A DNA stretch of 64,000 bases from Nematostella vectensis (taxonomy: Eukaryota > Cnidaria > Anthozoa > Actiniaria > Edwardsiidae). The notes below the pieces were generated by a model. That model was not told the DNA's origin. It worked only from the letters and a program-made list of their open reading frames with translations, and ran no database searches. Below are positions 46,201 to 61,200 of this stretch, one piece after another (position 1 is the stretch's first letter; every line of letters begins with the position of its first letter). The translations under genes were made by a program, and so were the position numbers. Location: the NCBI RefSeq assembly GCF_932526225.1, contig NC_064037.1, forward strand, positions 8,228,203 through 8,292,202. Direction: 5' to 3'.

Positions 46201-49200
46201 GTGAGAGAAGGGAGGCTCAACTTCGCCGATCGTGTGCGCAAGATTAGGGCCTTAGGTGGAAACGAAAGCGCATTGTCAGAAACCTATGTCATGACGGTAG
46301 AAGCAACTTCTTATCCCTTATCCGGCATACCTTCAACACAACAACACACTTTTGTTGTGACGCAATACTACAGCGGTAATGAGGCATCATCTGAGCTGAG
46401 GGAACTTATTAATGAAGAGTCCCTTAGTTACATGCCGTGGGTAGGGGTGGCTGCCCCCCTTGATCTAGCAAGCAGCAGTTCATGGCTGGCTGCCGTAGAC
46501 GCCCAGCAGCCGAAAGGGCATATCTTCTGCTTCCTGCCGCTGCCTCTAGAGCAGAAGAGTCTGACAGGTCTACCAGTCCATGTGAACGGATTCTTCGCCC
46601 TGAGCCAGAACCGCCGCCACCTAAAGTGGCCAAGTGCCGACCAGCAACAGACGGACCAGCGCATCACAGACAAGAGCCTACTGTGGAATCGTTGTCTGCT
46701 TAAAGAAGTACTTCCTGCAGCCTATGCCACGTTACTGCTAAAAATGCCACGGAAGAATGATGCCAGGCTACTTACCGCTGCTTACTGCGCATGGCCAGAT
46801 GAACAGAAAGTAGATGTTAAGTGGAAGGTTATACTAGAGCCATTGTTTGAAAAGTTTCTTATCCATGAAGTCGCCTTCAGTGAAGTTAACGGTGGTAAGT
46901 GGTTGAGATTCGATAGCGTTATATTGGACAAGTTGGATGCCACTTACGCTCCCGTTATCACTGCCTTGCTGGATGCTGGACAGAACATCGCAAGACTTCC
47001 CCGTCGCGTTCACCGAGCACTAGACAGGTACTATACCTATTGCAAGGTCAAGGTGATCACGCCCAAATTCGTGCGGGACACTCTGCGCAGTTACCCCCAG
47101 TGCTACAAGGGATTGAAACGCAAGGACAGCATTGTACTACTACGTTACATACTTCAAGACTCCAACTTTGAAGATCTAGCAGGTCTGGCCTTGCTTCCCC
47201 TTGCTGACAACACGTTTGAAGTGTTCCAAAGAAATGGTTTTGGGTTCCAGAACAAGGTTTACATGCCGTCCGATCAACATCCTGGTTCTCTGCTGCGAGG
47301 ATTGAAGAGTATACTCCTAGACACGTCGATAGAAGCGTCTGTTGTTGCGAGGTTACATGAGGTCACACGGTCAGGTGAGTCACGGGGCTGCTCATTGACC
47401 TTCATCGTTTAGTTCTGAGGTTATATAGAGCCCCGTGCAAACAGCGCCATTGCTATCTTAGTAAACCTAAGCTCTTCATAAACGGGAAAGGGACACTCAT
47501 TACGCCAGAAGTTGTATCGATAACTTGTATTATACGTTCATTAACATCACACGAAACATCATTAGCGCGAATCGTCTTTCCATAACAAATGAATTTGCGT
47601 GAACATTCATTAACATCAAAGAAATTGGGCATTCATTCGAATGGAATGAACATTCGTTTGCATGCTTTTGGAATCCATTTACACGTTTTGACAATCAGTA
47701 GCGCCTATTGACAATCAGTTATCCAAAAGATAAAATTCATTATTGCTATTAATTAAACAACGACAATCAATGAACCTTTTAGACGTGAATAGTAAAACGT
47801 TGCTATACTGGTTTTCAATGTTTTTGTTTCAGGCAAAACTCAGCTGCGATCTTTAGACGCTGAGGCTGTCGCCACACACCTTAAGGATGCGCTGCCTTCT
47901 GATTGGTTCAACAACACTTCTGTGCTGTGGTATCCTGAACGCTTTGACCACCCTTCTGTTGAATGGTTCAAACAGCTTTGGCGATATTTTGTGGATCACT
48001 TCCCATTTCGTCTTAATCGTTTCGGTGGTCTCCCCCTCATCCCTGTCACCCCTCTGACATCATCTCCAGTTAAGATGGCTCCCATGAACACAACGCCTGT
48101 AACGCTTGCCCTATCCTACAAGGGTGATTCATTGCCTACAAAAGTCAAAGAAGTTTTGACTGAGTGTGGAATAACAGTGGTTGAGGAACTTCCACAATGC
48201 ATCGAAAGTCACCCGGGCGTCGTCCCTCAGTTTGTGAGACGCCCAGACTCCCAAGGTGTAGTAGAAGCACTAGTCCAGGTGTTGCGAAGCTTTCCGCAAG
48301 CATTCCCCCGCAATCTCAGTCTTGAGCATGTAAGACACTTAAAGGCTTTTCTTTCCGGCGCTAAACTTTCAGAGCCTCAAAAACAGGTGCTAAGAAAACT
48401 CCCTGTTTTCGAAACTGTTGGAGGTGTGAAAGGAATGGCGAAGCATGTATCAATAGAAAATGTTCCAGTAGGCTTGGAATCGAGTGATTTGCCCCCTGTA
48501 CCCCTGGATAGGGAAGTCATCAACCTCCAAGACCTAATTAGCCGTAACCTAGGTCAGTTGCTTGGAGTCGTGGTACTTCAACCCATGGACCTCGTCCAAG
48601 ACCTGCTTTACAAGATTTCAAGAAGCGAGATGGAGGAGTCTCAAGTCGATGCCCTCATGGACTATGTCCTCAGCCGTCTGCAACAATACAACAAGAAGAA
48701 TAATCTGAAAACCGTCCTGATGAACATAACATTCGTGCCTGTCAAAGGCTGTCGACGTGCCATGCCGAAAGACCTGTTTGACCCGAGCAAGCAGTCTCTC
48801 AAGCACATTTTTTACGGTGAAAAGGGCAAGTTTCCTCTCGAGGGGACTTACACTGAACGTTACCTTTATGAAATGCGGGGGCTTGGTCTGAAGGGAGAGG
48901 AGCAAATCACAGCCGACGATATCCTGCAGAGCGTCAAAGTGGTCTCCAGTATCAGCGAGGCACCGCAAGCCAATAAGAAAGCAAGTACTATCCTCGAATT
49001 CCTTTCCACTCGTGAGAACCTCCTGTGGCATCTTTGCTCGCCGGGTGGCACTCTGATGCAGCTCTTGATGAACATTTCCTGGGTACCTGTACTTAAGGAC
49101 AAACCAGAAGCTTATCCAAGCTGTCTCCCGCTAAAGGCTTCGGGTCTCCTTGAAAAGCCCATGAATGTAAAGACACAGAAGTTTGCCTTCCTTATTGGAT

Positions 49201-52200
49201 CGACTAAACCACTCATTGCATTTTCGAGATTAGATGCAAAATTGACAGATGCATTTGGCTGGAATACAAATCCCAAAGTTCAAGAAGTTCTGGAGCACTT
49301 GAAGAACGTCGTCGCATGCTACGACGTCGGGGAGAAGGCAGCAATTATTTCTGTTGTGAAGAAAATCTACGATTTTCTTTCAGGAACCAGTAATGTTGAG
49401 GTTGTTAATGGGTTGAAGCTGCTTGGGATGTCCAGCTGGGTGTGGAATGGAGAAGGATTCTGCGCACCTGAAGATATCGTGGCCGAGAAGCCATCACTTG
49501 ACTTGTCACCTTATTTATGCACCTTACCCTCAGAGACACAAGGGCACAGGCAGCTGTTCCTTGGCCATGGAATGATAGTAAAATGTGGCGACGAAGTTCT
49601 TCTGAAGGTGCTTGCCAAGATCAGAGATAAGCACGAGGCACAGACGCACCCCCATGCCAACGACCCAAGACGAGACCTGCAAATGTCCATTGACATTTTG
49701 AATGAGCTCAAGCCCAACGCAGGCTCACATCTGAGTGAAGAGTTCCGGCAACAGCTACTAATCCCATTAGATAACGATGATAGTAATGAGTTGCAGTTTG
49801 CGCCTGTGGATGACTGTACCTACTGTGACGTGGAGTGGCTGAAGCATGGCAACGAGGCATCCGATGTCGATGACGAGTTAAACATCAAGTTCATTCATCG
49901 AAATATCTCCCCTCAAACCGCGGAGGATCTGCAAGTGCCAACCCTGATGAGTCGAATGCTGGATGCGGAGGAGCTTGAATTTGGGGAGAGCTTTGGCCAG
50001 TACGAGCCTCTCACTCGCCGGCTGCAGAGACTGCTTGAGGAGTACACCGACGGCTTCTCCGTCCCAAAGGAACTTATTCAGAACGCCGATGACGCAGGTT
50101 TGTTCTTATTTCATTTAGTCCCTTAGATTTATAAGATATATCTGATTTTCATAACAATGTTAGTGCATTATTGACACGCCTATTTGAAAAGTACAGATGT
50201 ACGTATTTCCTTCCAATCTGTACTATATATAATACGCTAAGGAATGGACTGTTGACCAAAACTCCGAAACCACGCCATTTCCACACATTGCTAGAGAGGA
50301 GGTGTACAAAATGGATTTTATTTCAAGATTTTACCGGATGGAAAAGCTTTAATTCATGCGTTTTTGCAAGGAGAGGATCGCACTCGCAAAGGCGCCATTT
50401 TCAAGATTTCACAAAAGCACAAAAATAATGTATTTCCCGCAGCAAAAATGACTAATGACCTTCAGACCTCCGTGTGTCTCAAGAAAAACACACTAAAAGT
50501 ATACAGTAATAAGTCTCCAAAAATATCATGGTAGAGAAGAAATCTATTCTAGACAATTTCGGAAGATGTGTAAACAAACCTTCGAGGGGGCGGAAAATCA
50601 GATCTGAAAAAGAATATGAATACTTGCCGTAGCTTCATTGCATAGATAGATTAATTGTAGCTGAAAACACAACCGTCTTTTTATCGTTAGTGAGAAAGGC
50701 ATTATTCCTACCTCGAAAAGAAAGTAGATTCTTCAGCTCCATCGAGCGTAAACAAAGTACTCTTCGACTTTTTTTTATAAAAGCGATAGTTGGTGGTCTT
50801 TTTGTGTTTTAGACCCACATACCTTTAATGTCACGTCGATTTTCATTATAAAATATGGAATCGACCACTTAATAACACACATAACACACATACACACATA
50901 ATACATAACACACATAACACCAACGAAGCGAGGATTCACGATCCACTCTCACTCACAAATTGGCACTGGTTGAGCTTGTTTGTCCGATTCCCGCCAAAAA
51001 CATCATACACAGGGCTCCCAACACGGATATAGGAAAAGGTGGAAAATACGGGCGGTATTTTTTAGAAAGCGCCTTTTCATATTTTTAAAAGGTAAATTAT
51101 ATTTGAGATAAATATATTGGGGACTCAAAAGGGAGGCATTTGTTTAATTAATGTTTACGACGACGCATACTATTCCCCTAAAGCACCAGGAAGCCCAAAA
51201 CATTAAAGAATTGAAATATACCTTAAAAAGTTTTATACAACCAAGAACCTTTGGTGAATATTTCACGGGTAACCACTAGTTTGATTTAATATCTCTAAGA
51301 TATATCTTTTGTTTTCACTCTTAGCCTTCCAAACGATGTTGGTATTTTATTGGCACAACAAAACTGCATTAAAAAAAACAAACCTATAGACTAAACACAG
51401 CTGACTTTCAACAACTGCTATTGACAATTACTCACGTCATACAAATTTTCTTCTTAAATAAAGTAAACAAGTATCAAACTCTGTGTGTTTTAGGTGCAAC
51501 CGAAGTGAGGTTCCTGTACGATGAACGAGCGAACGAGGACGCTATGACTTGTCTTATTAGCGAAGGAATGAAGGAATGCCAGGGTCCCGCTCTCTGGGTT
51601 TACAACAATGCAGTCTTTACTGACGCAGATTTTTAGAATATCACCAATTTGAACGGCGCCACCAAAGAAGAGGATTCTGGGAAGATTGGAAGATTCGGAC
51701 TTGGTTTCAATGCTGTTTATAACATAACCGACGTACCAAGTCTTTTGAGCAGAAACAACCTGGTCATATTTGATCCACATACAACTCATCTCGGTAGAGC
51801 TATACGCGAGAAGAGCCGACCAGGAATCAAGATAGACGTGACGAGGAGTCGAGAGAAACGAAACAAGCTAGCTAACCAGCTGAAGCCGTACAATGACATC
51901 TTCGGGTGCAACCTTAGACCTGACTCCGGTCATGTGTCTTTCAATGGGACTTTGTTTCGATTTCCGCTGCGTACCAAGGAGCAAGCTAGACGAAGTGAAA
52001 TCAAGAATCTGCAGTATGACCACGGGGAAGTTGTTAAGCTGCTGCAGATGTTTGTCAGTGGAGCGGAGTCCTTGCTGCTTTTCACCCAGAATGTCTGCAA
52101 GGTCAGTGTCTACCATCTGCCTAAATGTAGCTACGATGCTTCTGAGCCTGTCGAATTGATGACAGTTCTCAAATCAGGAGTCAAGTTTATCCGGGAGCTA

Positions 52201-55200
52201 GACGCCAACGTCTCGTTATCAGAACCTGCAAAAGAATTACCAACCAAAGACCAGAAGCTCATCAAGCAGTGCAACATTCTAAAAGCTGCCACTGAAGCAT
52301 TGAAGCACAGCGAAGATCGGCAGGTCCAGTCCTCGGTGCTTTTAAGGACAAGTTGCACTGTTTCAGAAAGTGGTCGCCAGCTGTTTGATAGTAACCCCTC
52401 TCACGTCACCCATTGGCTTGTTACATCTACTTTGGTAGGAGATACTGCGTGGCAGCTAGCGAAACGAAACGGGAAGCTTCTACCAGTTGCAGGTGCAGCA
52501 GCAAAGCTGAAGCAGATGCCTGATGGCGGATTTGTACCCGAACCATTCACGCCGCGTTCTATTCAGCCTGTGAGTGTTGGACACGTGTATTGTTTCCTCC
52601 CGCTGCCCATCCAGAGCGGACTTCCGGTTCACATAAATGGCAGCTTTGCGACTGACTCAAGCAGACGGCATCTTCGAGAGATGACCGAGGATGACAAGCG
52701 AGATTTCGGATCTGAGTGGAACAACGTTCTCATGAAAGAGGCGGTTTGCCACGCGTACTTGACACTTCTCGAAGACGTGAAGACTGTCCTTCCCCAAGAG
52801 GAGTCTGCCTATCCGTTCCACTGCCTCTGGCCTTGTCCTGGGACTGCAGCCTCCTGCCTTATCATACAGCATCAGTTCTACAAGTCACTATGCTCTCCTA
52901 ATGACCCTCCAACATTGTTCTCTGACAACGCCAGTTGGTGTGGCTTACCTGAAGTAGTCTTTCTTCACCCAGAGTTCCGCCACGATTGTAAAATTGGCGA
53001 AGATGCATTCCAAGTCTTCTCAATTCTTCAAAAAGGCAAGGGTGTTGTGGTGGATGTTCCCGGAGATGTCTTTAACTCATTTGTTGAAAGTGGATGCAAA
53101 AGAGAGATACTAGAAAGATGCTTCAACATGTACCGAGCCTACAAAGAGGTCTTTCTTCCTGCAATCGAGTCGCCTCATATCTCTGACGAGCTAAAAGATA
53201 AACTGATCCTGTATGCACTCACAAACAACGAGCACGGAAGCGAGGAGGTGAAATGTCTGATAAGATTCACCAAGTGCATCCCGACAACTCCAGACGGCAA
53301 TACCAGAAAATGTCCCTCGGATCTTATCCATCCGGAGCGTGAGGCATCAAAGCTATTCGGCGAAGAAGATGGGAGATTTCCGACTAGGGCATACAGAGAG
53401 CATTCAACTCTTCGAGCGTTGGTACAGCTGGGAATGCGCAGAGATGATCTCAGATGGGACGAGATTATTGACCGAGCACAAAGTGTGCAGACCCTGAACG
53501 AGAGGTGTACCCCGAAGGCTTATCCTGAAGCACTCTCCCGTGCCAAGGCTGTTCTTAAGTTTATTGACGACAAATTGGCAAACAACAACAATCTTCCCAG
53601 CGAAAGCGAGATTAAGGAATTACAGCAAGTTCAGTTTCTACCATACCTTCCAAAACCAGAAAACACGCCATTCAAGTGGAAAGCTGATGAAATCCGTCCA
53701 CACACATTCCTGGCAGCTAGTTCTCTTTACTCAGGGCAAGATGAAAAACTGATATCTACGACTGCACCAATACTCGATGACACAAACGAGGGTTGTGGTC
53801 GCTTCACAAGTGCATTGGTCAAGCTATTAGGTATCAGAAAGAGTGTGACAATGGATCAGGTGAAAAGCCAGTTGCAAACGGTCATGAAGGTGAAGTTGAG
53901 CTGTCTGGACAATGACAGACTCGATGATGTGCGCAAGGTATGTGCTGCCATCTACGCGTACCTAGAGAGGAGCCTCGAGGGTGGCGAAACAGATTTGAAG
54001 CAGTATCTGCAATCTATGGAGTTCATTCTCCAGGACCAACGTTTTTTGAAGATAGACCAGGTGGCCTTTAGATGCCCTCCAGGGCTGGCACCGTACCTTC
54101 ATAACCTTCAGAAGGAGTACGTCAAGAGGTTCTACTCGCTTTTCAAGGGGCTGGGGATACGGGATGAATTTGGGGTTGATGACTACATTCGCACTCTGAG
54201 CCTGATGAATACGAAGTTTGCCAATGCTGCGCTAGACCCAGATTCCCTTCGAGCAGCAGTTGAGATTGCCCAGCTACTAGGCAAACTTGATGGAATTGAT
54301 AAACGCCAAGCGATTTACCTCCCTGATTCCAAGTCCGTACTTAGAGTCGCCAAAGAGCTGTCAGTCAAGGATTGTCCTTGGATGCCGAACGAGCCTGGGA
54401 TAAACTATGCCAACGAGAAAATTCCTTTTTCGACCTGTTTGGAGCTCGGAGTCAATACACGGAGAAAAGATTTTCTTCGAAGACGCTCTCACGGGATTCC
54501 TTTTGGACAGAAAGAGAAGCTGACCACTCGGCTGAAGAGGATCTTAAAAGGTTATCCTTGTGATGGTGCGATTCTGAAAGAGCTGCTTCAAAACGCAGAC
54601 GACGCTAAAGCTTCAAAAATCTGCTTTATCAAGGACCTTCGTCGCCATCCAAGCGAGAGAATTTTTGAACAATCATGGAAACCCCTTCAGGGTCCAGCAC
54701 TTTGCGTTTATAACGACAGCCCTTTCACAACACCAGACATCGAAGGTATCCAACGTCTCGGAGAAGGTAGCAAGGGCGATGATCCAAACAAGACCGGCCA
54801 GTATGGGGTAGGCTTCAACGCTGTCTACCACATGACAGACTGTCCGTCATTTGTCTCCAAGGGGCAAGAAGCAGGCGAGATCATGTGTGTGTTCGATCCG
54901 AACTTGACGTTCGTGCCTGGGGCCACTGATGAAGCCCCTGGAATGCAGTACAAGGAGCTGGATCATCTTAGGGATGTCTTCAGTGATGTTTTCCCTTGTT
55001 ATCTAGGCGAGCACTTTCCCGTAGAGAATGCCACAATGTTCCGATTCCCTTTGCGTGATGTTCACATGGCTTCCAGTTCTAAGATAAGCAACAAGCCATT
55101 TGATATCGAACAACTCAACAAACTGGTGCGGACGTTCAAGGAAGAAATGTTCCACTCCTTGCTATTCGTCAACAACGTTAGGGAAATCTCTCTTTGCGAA

Positions 55201-58200
55201 ATAAGTGAAGTTTCTGGACAGCCATTCGACGAGTACAAAGTCACGGCGACCTTGTCACCTGAAGACGAAAAAAGTCTAGAAGAATTTGCAGGCTACGTTA
55301 AAGAAACTTCTAGAATTCTCCGCAAGGGAAGTGTTTCTTTGGAGGACGTTGAAAAGAGAGAAGTCTCCTACGTAGTAAGCCTTGAAGATAACCAAGGCAA
55401 GAAAGAGAGATGGCTCGTTGTTCAGCGATGTGGATTTGAACGTGATGCCGAGGTGCCGTCTTGTGTTAACTCTGCTGTGAAGAAACAGGAACTCGGTCTG
55501 TTACCACGAGGAGGGGTTGCTACCTTGCTGGACTCCCCTCCGGCTGCTGACAAGAAAGCATTCTGCTTCCTTCCATTACCTTTCACAACTGGCCTTCCTG
55601 TCCACGTTAATGGCCATTTTGCCCTTGATCACGAGGCAAGACGCAACCTATGGCGCTCAGAAAGTGAAGGAGATCACCGGGGCGCGTGGAATACAATGCT
55701 TCTCAAGTCCGTGGTGGCGCCGTGTTATATGACCCTCTTGAGTGAGATGAGGCAACACCTAGGAATCCAAGACACTGACGCTGTTATTGGAAGGAATGAA
55801 GCGCTCCAGCAAACGGAACAGTACTTGCAATTGTTCCCGAATCTACAGAATAGGGAACAATATTGGGACGAACTAGCGAAGGAAGTGTACCGCTACATTG
55901 GAGACAAGGAAGTCCCCCTCCTGCCTGTCCATCGCCCAGTGGAAGATGAGTCTGCGAGTGAAAAGAAGGAAAAGGATGAACAAGCTTCACGTGTGAAGAT
56001 CGAGTGGTTTGCCCCAAAAGAAGAGGGTGGTCGTAAGCTGTTTTTCAATGATTTAAGTCCCGTGACAGCCGAACAGTTCAAGAAAGATGATGCCTCCACA
56101 AAGAAACCTGCAAATAGTGTTCTTTTAACCGACACGCTTCTGCGCAGCGGCCTGAACCTAGCCAAGGCTCCACTTGACCTTTTCAACAACTTCAAAAAAT
56201 CAGATGTAGATGTAGCATGCGTTAATCCAGAAGACGTCCTCTCCTTTTACCACACAGGCAGCAACATCGAGTGCCTTCCCCAATGTCTAGAAGACACTGG
56301 GATAAAGAACGTGGAAAACCTGTTACTTGTGTTGGGGTACTGCAAACATTCCGATAAGTTTCTTAAAAGTCTTCACGGGCTGCCCTTGTTGCTAACACAA
56401 GATGGAATTCTGAGAATGTTTGACGAGAAAAACCCGGTCTTTCTAACGACACACCACACCCTTACCCCAAGAAATGCCTCACTCTTTGTGCACCGTAACC
56501 TCTTCAACATTGTCTTTTATGAGGCCCTGTCTAAATCAAATGTCTTCAAGCGGTTCGATATTGCCGCTTTTGCAAAGCTACTACCTAACAACCTCGAACG
56601 GAAGTACAATGTTAGCGATGATTTTATCGAATGGGATCCTATTTCAGACAAAAGGAATGACCTGCCATCGAGGGGATGGCTGTTCGGCGTCTGGAAGCTC
56701 ATAACAAGTGAGATAAAAGATGCGATAAAGAACTGTGTCGAGCAGAACCAAAAGGAGATAACATTGGAGCACAAATTGAGACTGGCTAAAAACGTTGTAG
56801 CTCCTCTTCAAAATTGGTGCTTATTACCTGTCGAAGAGACCGAGTGCTCGTCGCTGGCTTCAAGTGGAAAACGTCATCGGCAACTGTTGGCACCTTTTTC
56901 TATGTCAAAACTTGTTGTGTCGCTTCCATTGCATTTCCGTCCCGATTCTATTTGTGGCGTACTACGAAAGCTGGCACTTCCAGAGATCAACACGCGGGTT
57001 ATAGTATCACCCTGCAACACAAGCAGCATATTTGAAAGCAATGCTGACTCCTTGGCTCGCCTGCTTGTCGCCAATGTTGGCAATCCAAGACTGATCCTCT
57101 CAGCGCTTTCCCACAAGCTAAATAAAGTCGAACTCCCTTCTACCATCACCTCGAAGGATTGCAAAGATGTGCTCACATACTTCAACGGCAACGTGACATC
57201 ACTTTCGCCTGACGACTCTTACAGTTTGAAGACACTACCATTTCACGAAACAGTGAATGGCAAACACACCAGTATCGCTGAAAAGAAAGTCTATGTTCTA
57301 CCATCTGAAATACCCAAGGCTGGATTAAACATCTGGGAAAGAAGTGGGCTAGTGTTTTTGAAAGGGGACCAAAGCCTTGAGGCTTTGTATCAATTCCTGG
57401 ATTGCCTATGCAAGAATTCCGTGGATATATATTGTGAAGTTATTTTGCCTCGTTTCCAAGATATGACACAGCAAGCTCACATTGACCATTTGCAATTTCT
57501 GGACGGAAAACTTTTTACACTTCAGCTGCAGCAGGGCGGCACGCTAGACAGAAATAGACTCATTTCTTCATTGAGCAGCCTTAAGTTTCTCCCTGGCGTT
57601 GTACATGGCCAGCTGAAGCCCGCCTCTTCCTTCTACGATCCACGCAACGATGTTTTCAAAATTATGCTTGAAAGCAAGGCAGGGTCATTTCCTCCAACGC
57701 CGTTTAACTCTGACTATTGGCTATCATTCTTGTGTAAGATCGGGCTTATCCACATCGTTAGCAACCAGAAGTTCGTAGAATTTGCTGAAGAGGTGGCGGA
57801 TGAAGCAATATATTCTAGAACTGATGCCATCTTCAAAAAGTCGCTGACTCTTATCAAACAACTTTTCAAGCGAAAAGACATAACAACTAGCTCCATCTTA
57901 GTAGATATCAAGAACACAAAGTTCGTCCCTCCCCACAAGGTCAGCGAGGCTCTGTCTCGGCTCTGCCCTCCATTTGGAAGCAACGTGAATAGTGAGCTCT
58001 CGTACATCCCCTTCAATGGGTCAGTCCTACCCAACCACGAGACAATCTCATGGACGAGTGCGAATATTCTACCCCGGCAAGCATGTCCGCCTTGGCCCTT
58101 AAGGGGCATTGAACAAATGCTTGGAATCTACGAAAAGCCACCTGTGGAAGTAGTCGTTGCACACTGTTTGACGATTTCCAAACGTTTTGCCAAGACGCTC

Positions 58201-61200
58201 AACGGGGACACGAAGAATCTGACGGAACCTTGCAAGATAAAGGATGTTATGGAAGATCTTTATGATTTTCTATCGACTTGCGCTGACGATGTTTCAGTAG
58301 ATCGCCTAAAGAACGCACAGTGCATTCTCGTCGCGGACGGAGGGCGCGTGGTTCTTCCACGCCAGATTGTTGTCAAATCCTCCATAGAGATCCCTCCGTA
58401 TCTGTACAAGATCCCGCTCGAGCTCGGTAAGTTCCACGAACTGTTCAAGCGGCTCGGTGCCACTGGCACTGTAACAGTACAGCAGTATGTATCAGTCCTT
58501 GACATGATCCATAAAAAGTGTGGCAACAAATGCATGGATCCTAATGAGATGAAAAGCTCTCAACTGGCAACCAAAGGGATATTTGATCTGCTTTCACAGA
58601 GCAAACAAACCCCTGATGAAATGGAGCATCTGTTCTTACCAGGTGCGAGAAAAAGTGAAAAAGACCGGGTGTATTTAGTCCCCTCCCACCAGCTTATTTG
58701 TGATGATGCGCCGCACTTTCGCGATAGAATCGACGGATTTAAAGAGGTTTTGTTGATTAGGCTAAAAGACTGCGGGCTGGAAAACGCCAGTGATGACACG
58801 CTTGTCTGTAAGCTACCAGAGAAGGTCCGTCCTCAAATGATGACTCAGATAGTGGAAGAGAGGCTACTTAATAATGATAGTAAAGCATGTGATGACGACG
58901 ACCAATCAAATGTGGCAGCAAGAAAACTCAGACAGGTTATCAATTCGGATGAATTCTGCCTAGGATTCGCCCGCCTCGTCAAGCACGAAGACTACGAGAA
59001 CCAAAACGAAACAAGGCCAGATATTCTGAGCGACATCAAGAGTAAGCTTGCTAGTCTTCGAGTTGTCAGTGGTCCAGAACTGCGCACACAGCTTTTCTAC
59101 AAAGAGCATGCAATTCCTGGTAGTGAGTCCAAAGTTGACTGCTTCGATGAACACAGCAATACCGATAACATCGTGACACTCTACGTCAACACAGACATTC
59201 AATCATATCAGCCAAAGATTGCTGAGGTCGTCAATAGAATTGCTGGTAAGGTTCTTACAAATCTGTTGTACCTAGCACCACTTCTTAGCATGCCTCCTTG
59301 GGGAATTAGCTTGTACCTGGACAAGAATAATATCCGTGAGGACAACAGTGTGGAGACGTCGTATCTGCCCGAGCCTGGTTCCTATGTTCACCTGGATCAT
59401 CATTTTCTCCTGGATAACTCCTTTGATCACTTCCACGCAGGCGAGTATGTGGGCTACGAGATGGACGACCCAAGCGTGCGGGATGAGGATGGTCCTCCTA
59501 CTTACATCTACGCGATCGTGGTGGAGGAAATCACAGGAGAGGAGAGCACTGCGCTCCTTCTAACTCGCAAGTACAAGATCAACATCGGTGACTACCGGGA
59601 GGTAATTGCAGATGGAATTGATCTGTATAAGTTCAGACGACCACCAGACGCACAACGTGATGGCACTGGCATGGAACTTGTCAAACGCGCTAGTGAGAGT
59701 GAAGTACCTCCTCCCAAGCACACTGGGGTTCTTAAGGATGCCCTTGACGAAGTGACAAGAGTTCTCGAAGAGGCATGGAAACTGATCTTGGAAACACGCA
59801 GGAAGATCATCAAACGACTCTTCCTCAAGTGGCACCCAGACAAGAACCCGGACGATGTTGAGTTCTGCACTAAGGTGTTTCAGCACCTTCAGAATGAGAT
59901 TCAAAGGCTGGAGAGCGGAAAAGCCAGTGTCTTTCACTCTTCTGGCTTCTCTGATTTCCATGGCTTTTCTCAGAGGTGGGGTAGACGAGCCCGCAGTTAC
60001 GGACAAAGCTGGAGTAGCTATGGAACTAGTCGCGGGTATAGCGGGGGATGGTCTAGTTACCGTTCCTCTTATGTGCCGAGGAGCTCTGGGCGCAGGAACC
60101 CTCAGCCCACAGAATCGCGACGATGGTTTCGCCAAGCTGAGGCGGATCTCGCGGCGGTTGCGAATGATCTGAACATGTACTACGAATGGGGATGCTTCAA
60201 GTCTCATCAGGTCAGTGACAAAGTAACAGTCGTGCCTTTATTTAGCGGCCCTTTCTAATGTCCCGAGACATCGATTATTCAAATCACTGTATACAGTGTT
60301 TTATTTTGGTATGAGGGAAATTGCTCATTAGGGAGGGGATCTTATAATTCTAAGCGTACGACTCTTCTTGTCTCTTACAAACAAAGCTTCTATATGTGAA
60401 GTGATTTGACATATTCATCGGACATAATGGCTGGACATTTCCGTATGCCATAAATTAAAAGACAGAAATCACTGGCGCGTTACCTCTTAACTAGCCGGCG
60501 GTAGATTCAAATACAGAGAAAACGGCGAAATGGCCGTCATTGCGCGCGACTAAAACTGTCATAACTCACTAAATTTTTAGTTTTGAAATCAGTTTCACGG
60601 GAATTATGTTAAGCAAGGGTGGATCTTCAAATTAATACAGACTGAAAGTCGTTTGCTTGAAATAACCCTACGATGCTATAATGTGTTCTCCTCGACCTTA
60701 AGGCTGCTGAAAAGGCACTAAAGGCTGCCCAGTTCTCATTGGACGCGACCAACGTTCGCATACACGACCTACACAGGATCGCCAGCTGTTTAGACGATTC
60801 CACACTCAGCAGCCTCGCCGTGCAGCTTGAAGGCCTGGTTGGTAACTCTATGCGCATGCGCTACCCAGACTGCATGTCTTCTCCCAGAATCCCTCACGAT
60901 TTTTACACGAGACATCAAAGTCGAGAGGCGTGTCGTCTGGCCGAGGCGATCTTGAATCGAGTCAAGGAGAGATTTGTCGATCAGGTAGGACGCTATCTAG
61001 TATGGGCATTTATACAATCACATAAAACCGAGTCAAGGAGAGATGCAGCAGCAGCAGCTAGGAAGCTATGTAAGTTATGACTTGGTATCACACATGTGGT
61101 CTCAAAAAGTTTTCTAGATCAAAGGTAGGAAGTTATGTGAGTTATTGCTTGTTATGACACATCTGAGGGGAGAGATTTAGAGTATTAATAGGTTGGAAGC

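Noticed and set aside
60985-61080. Simple read-through of sacsin exon 8 to the stop at 61078
   Set aside because: Ending at a good donor (60984 or 61069) and joining the basic last exon at 62560 is in phase both ways. Read-through remains possible but is not needed.
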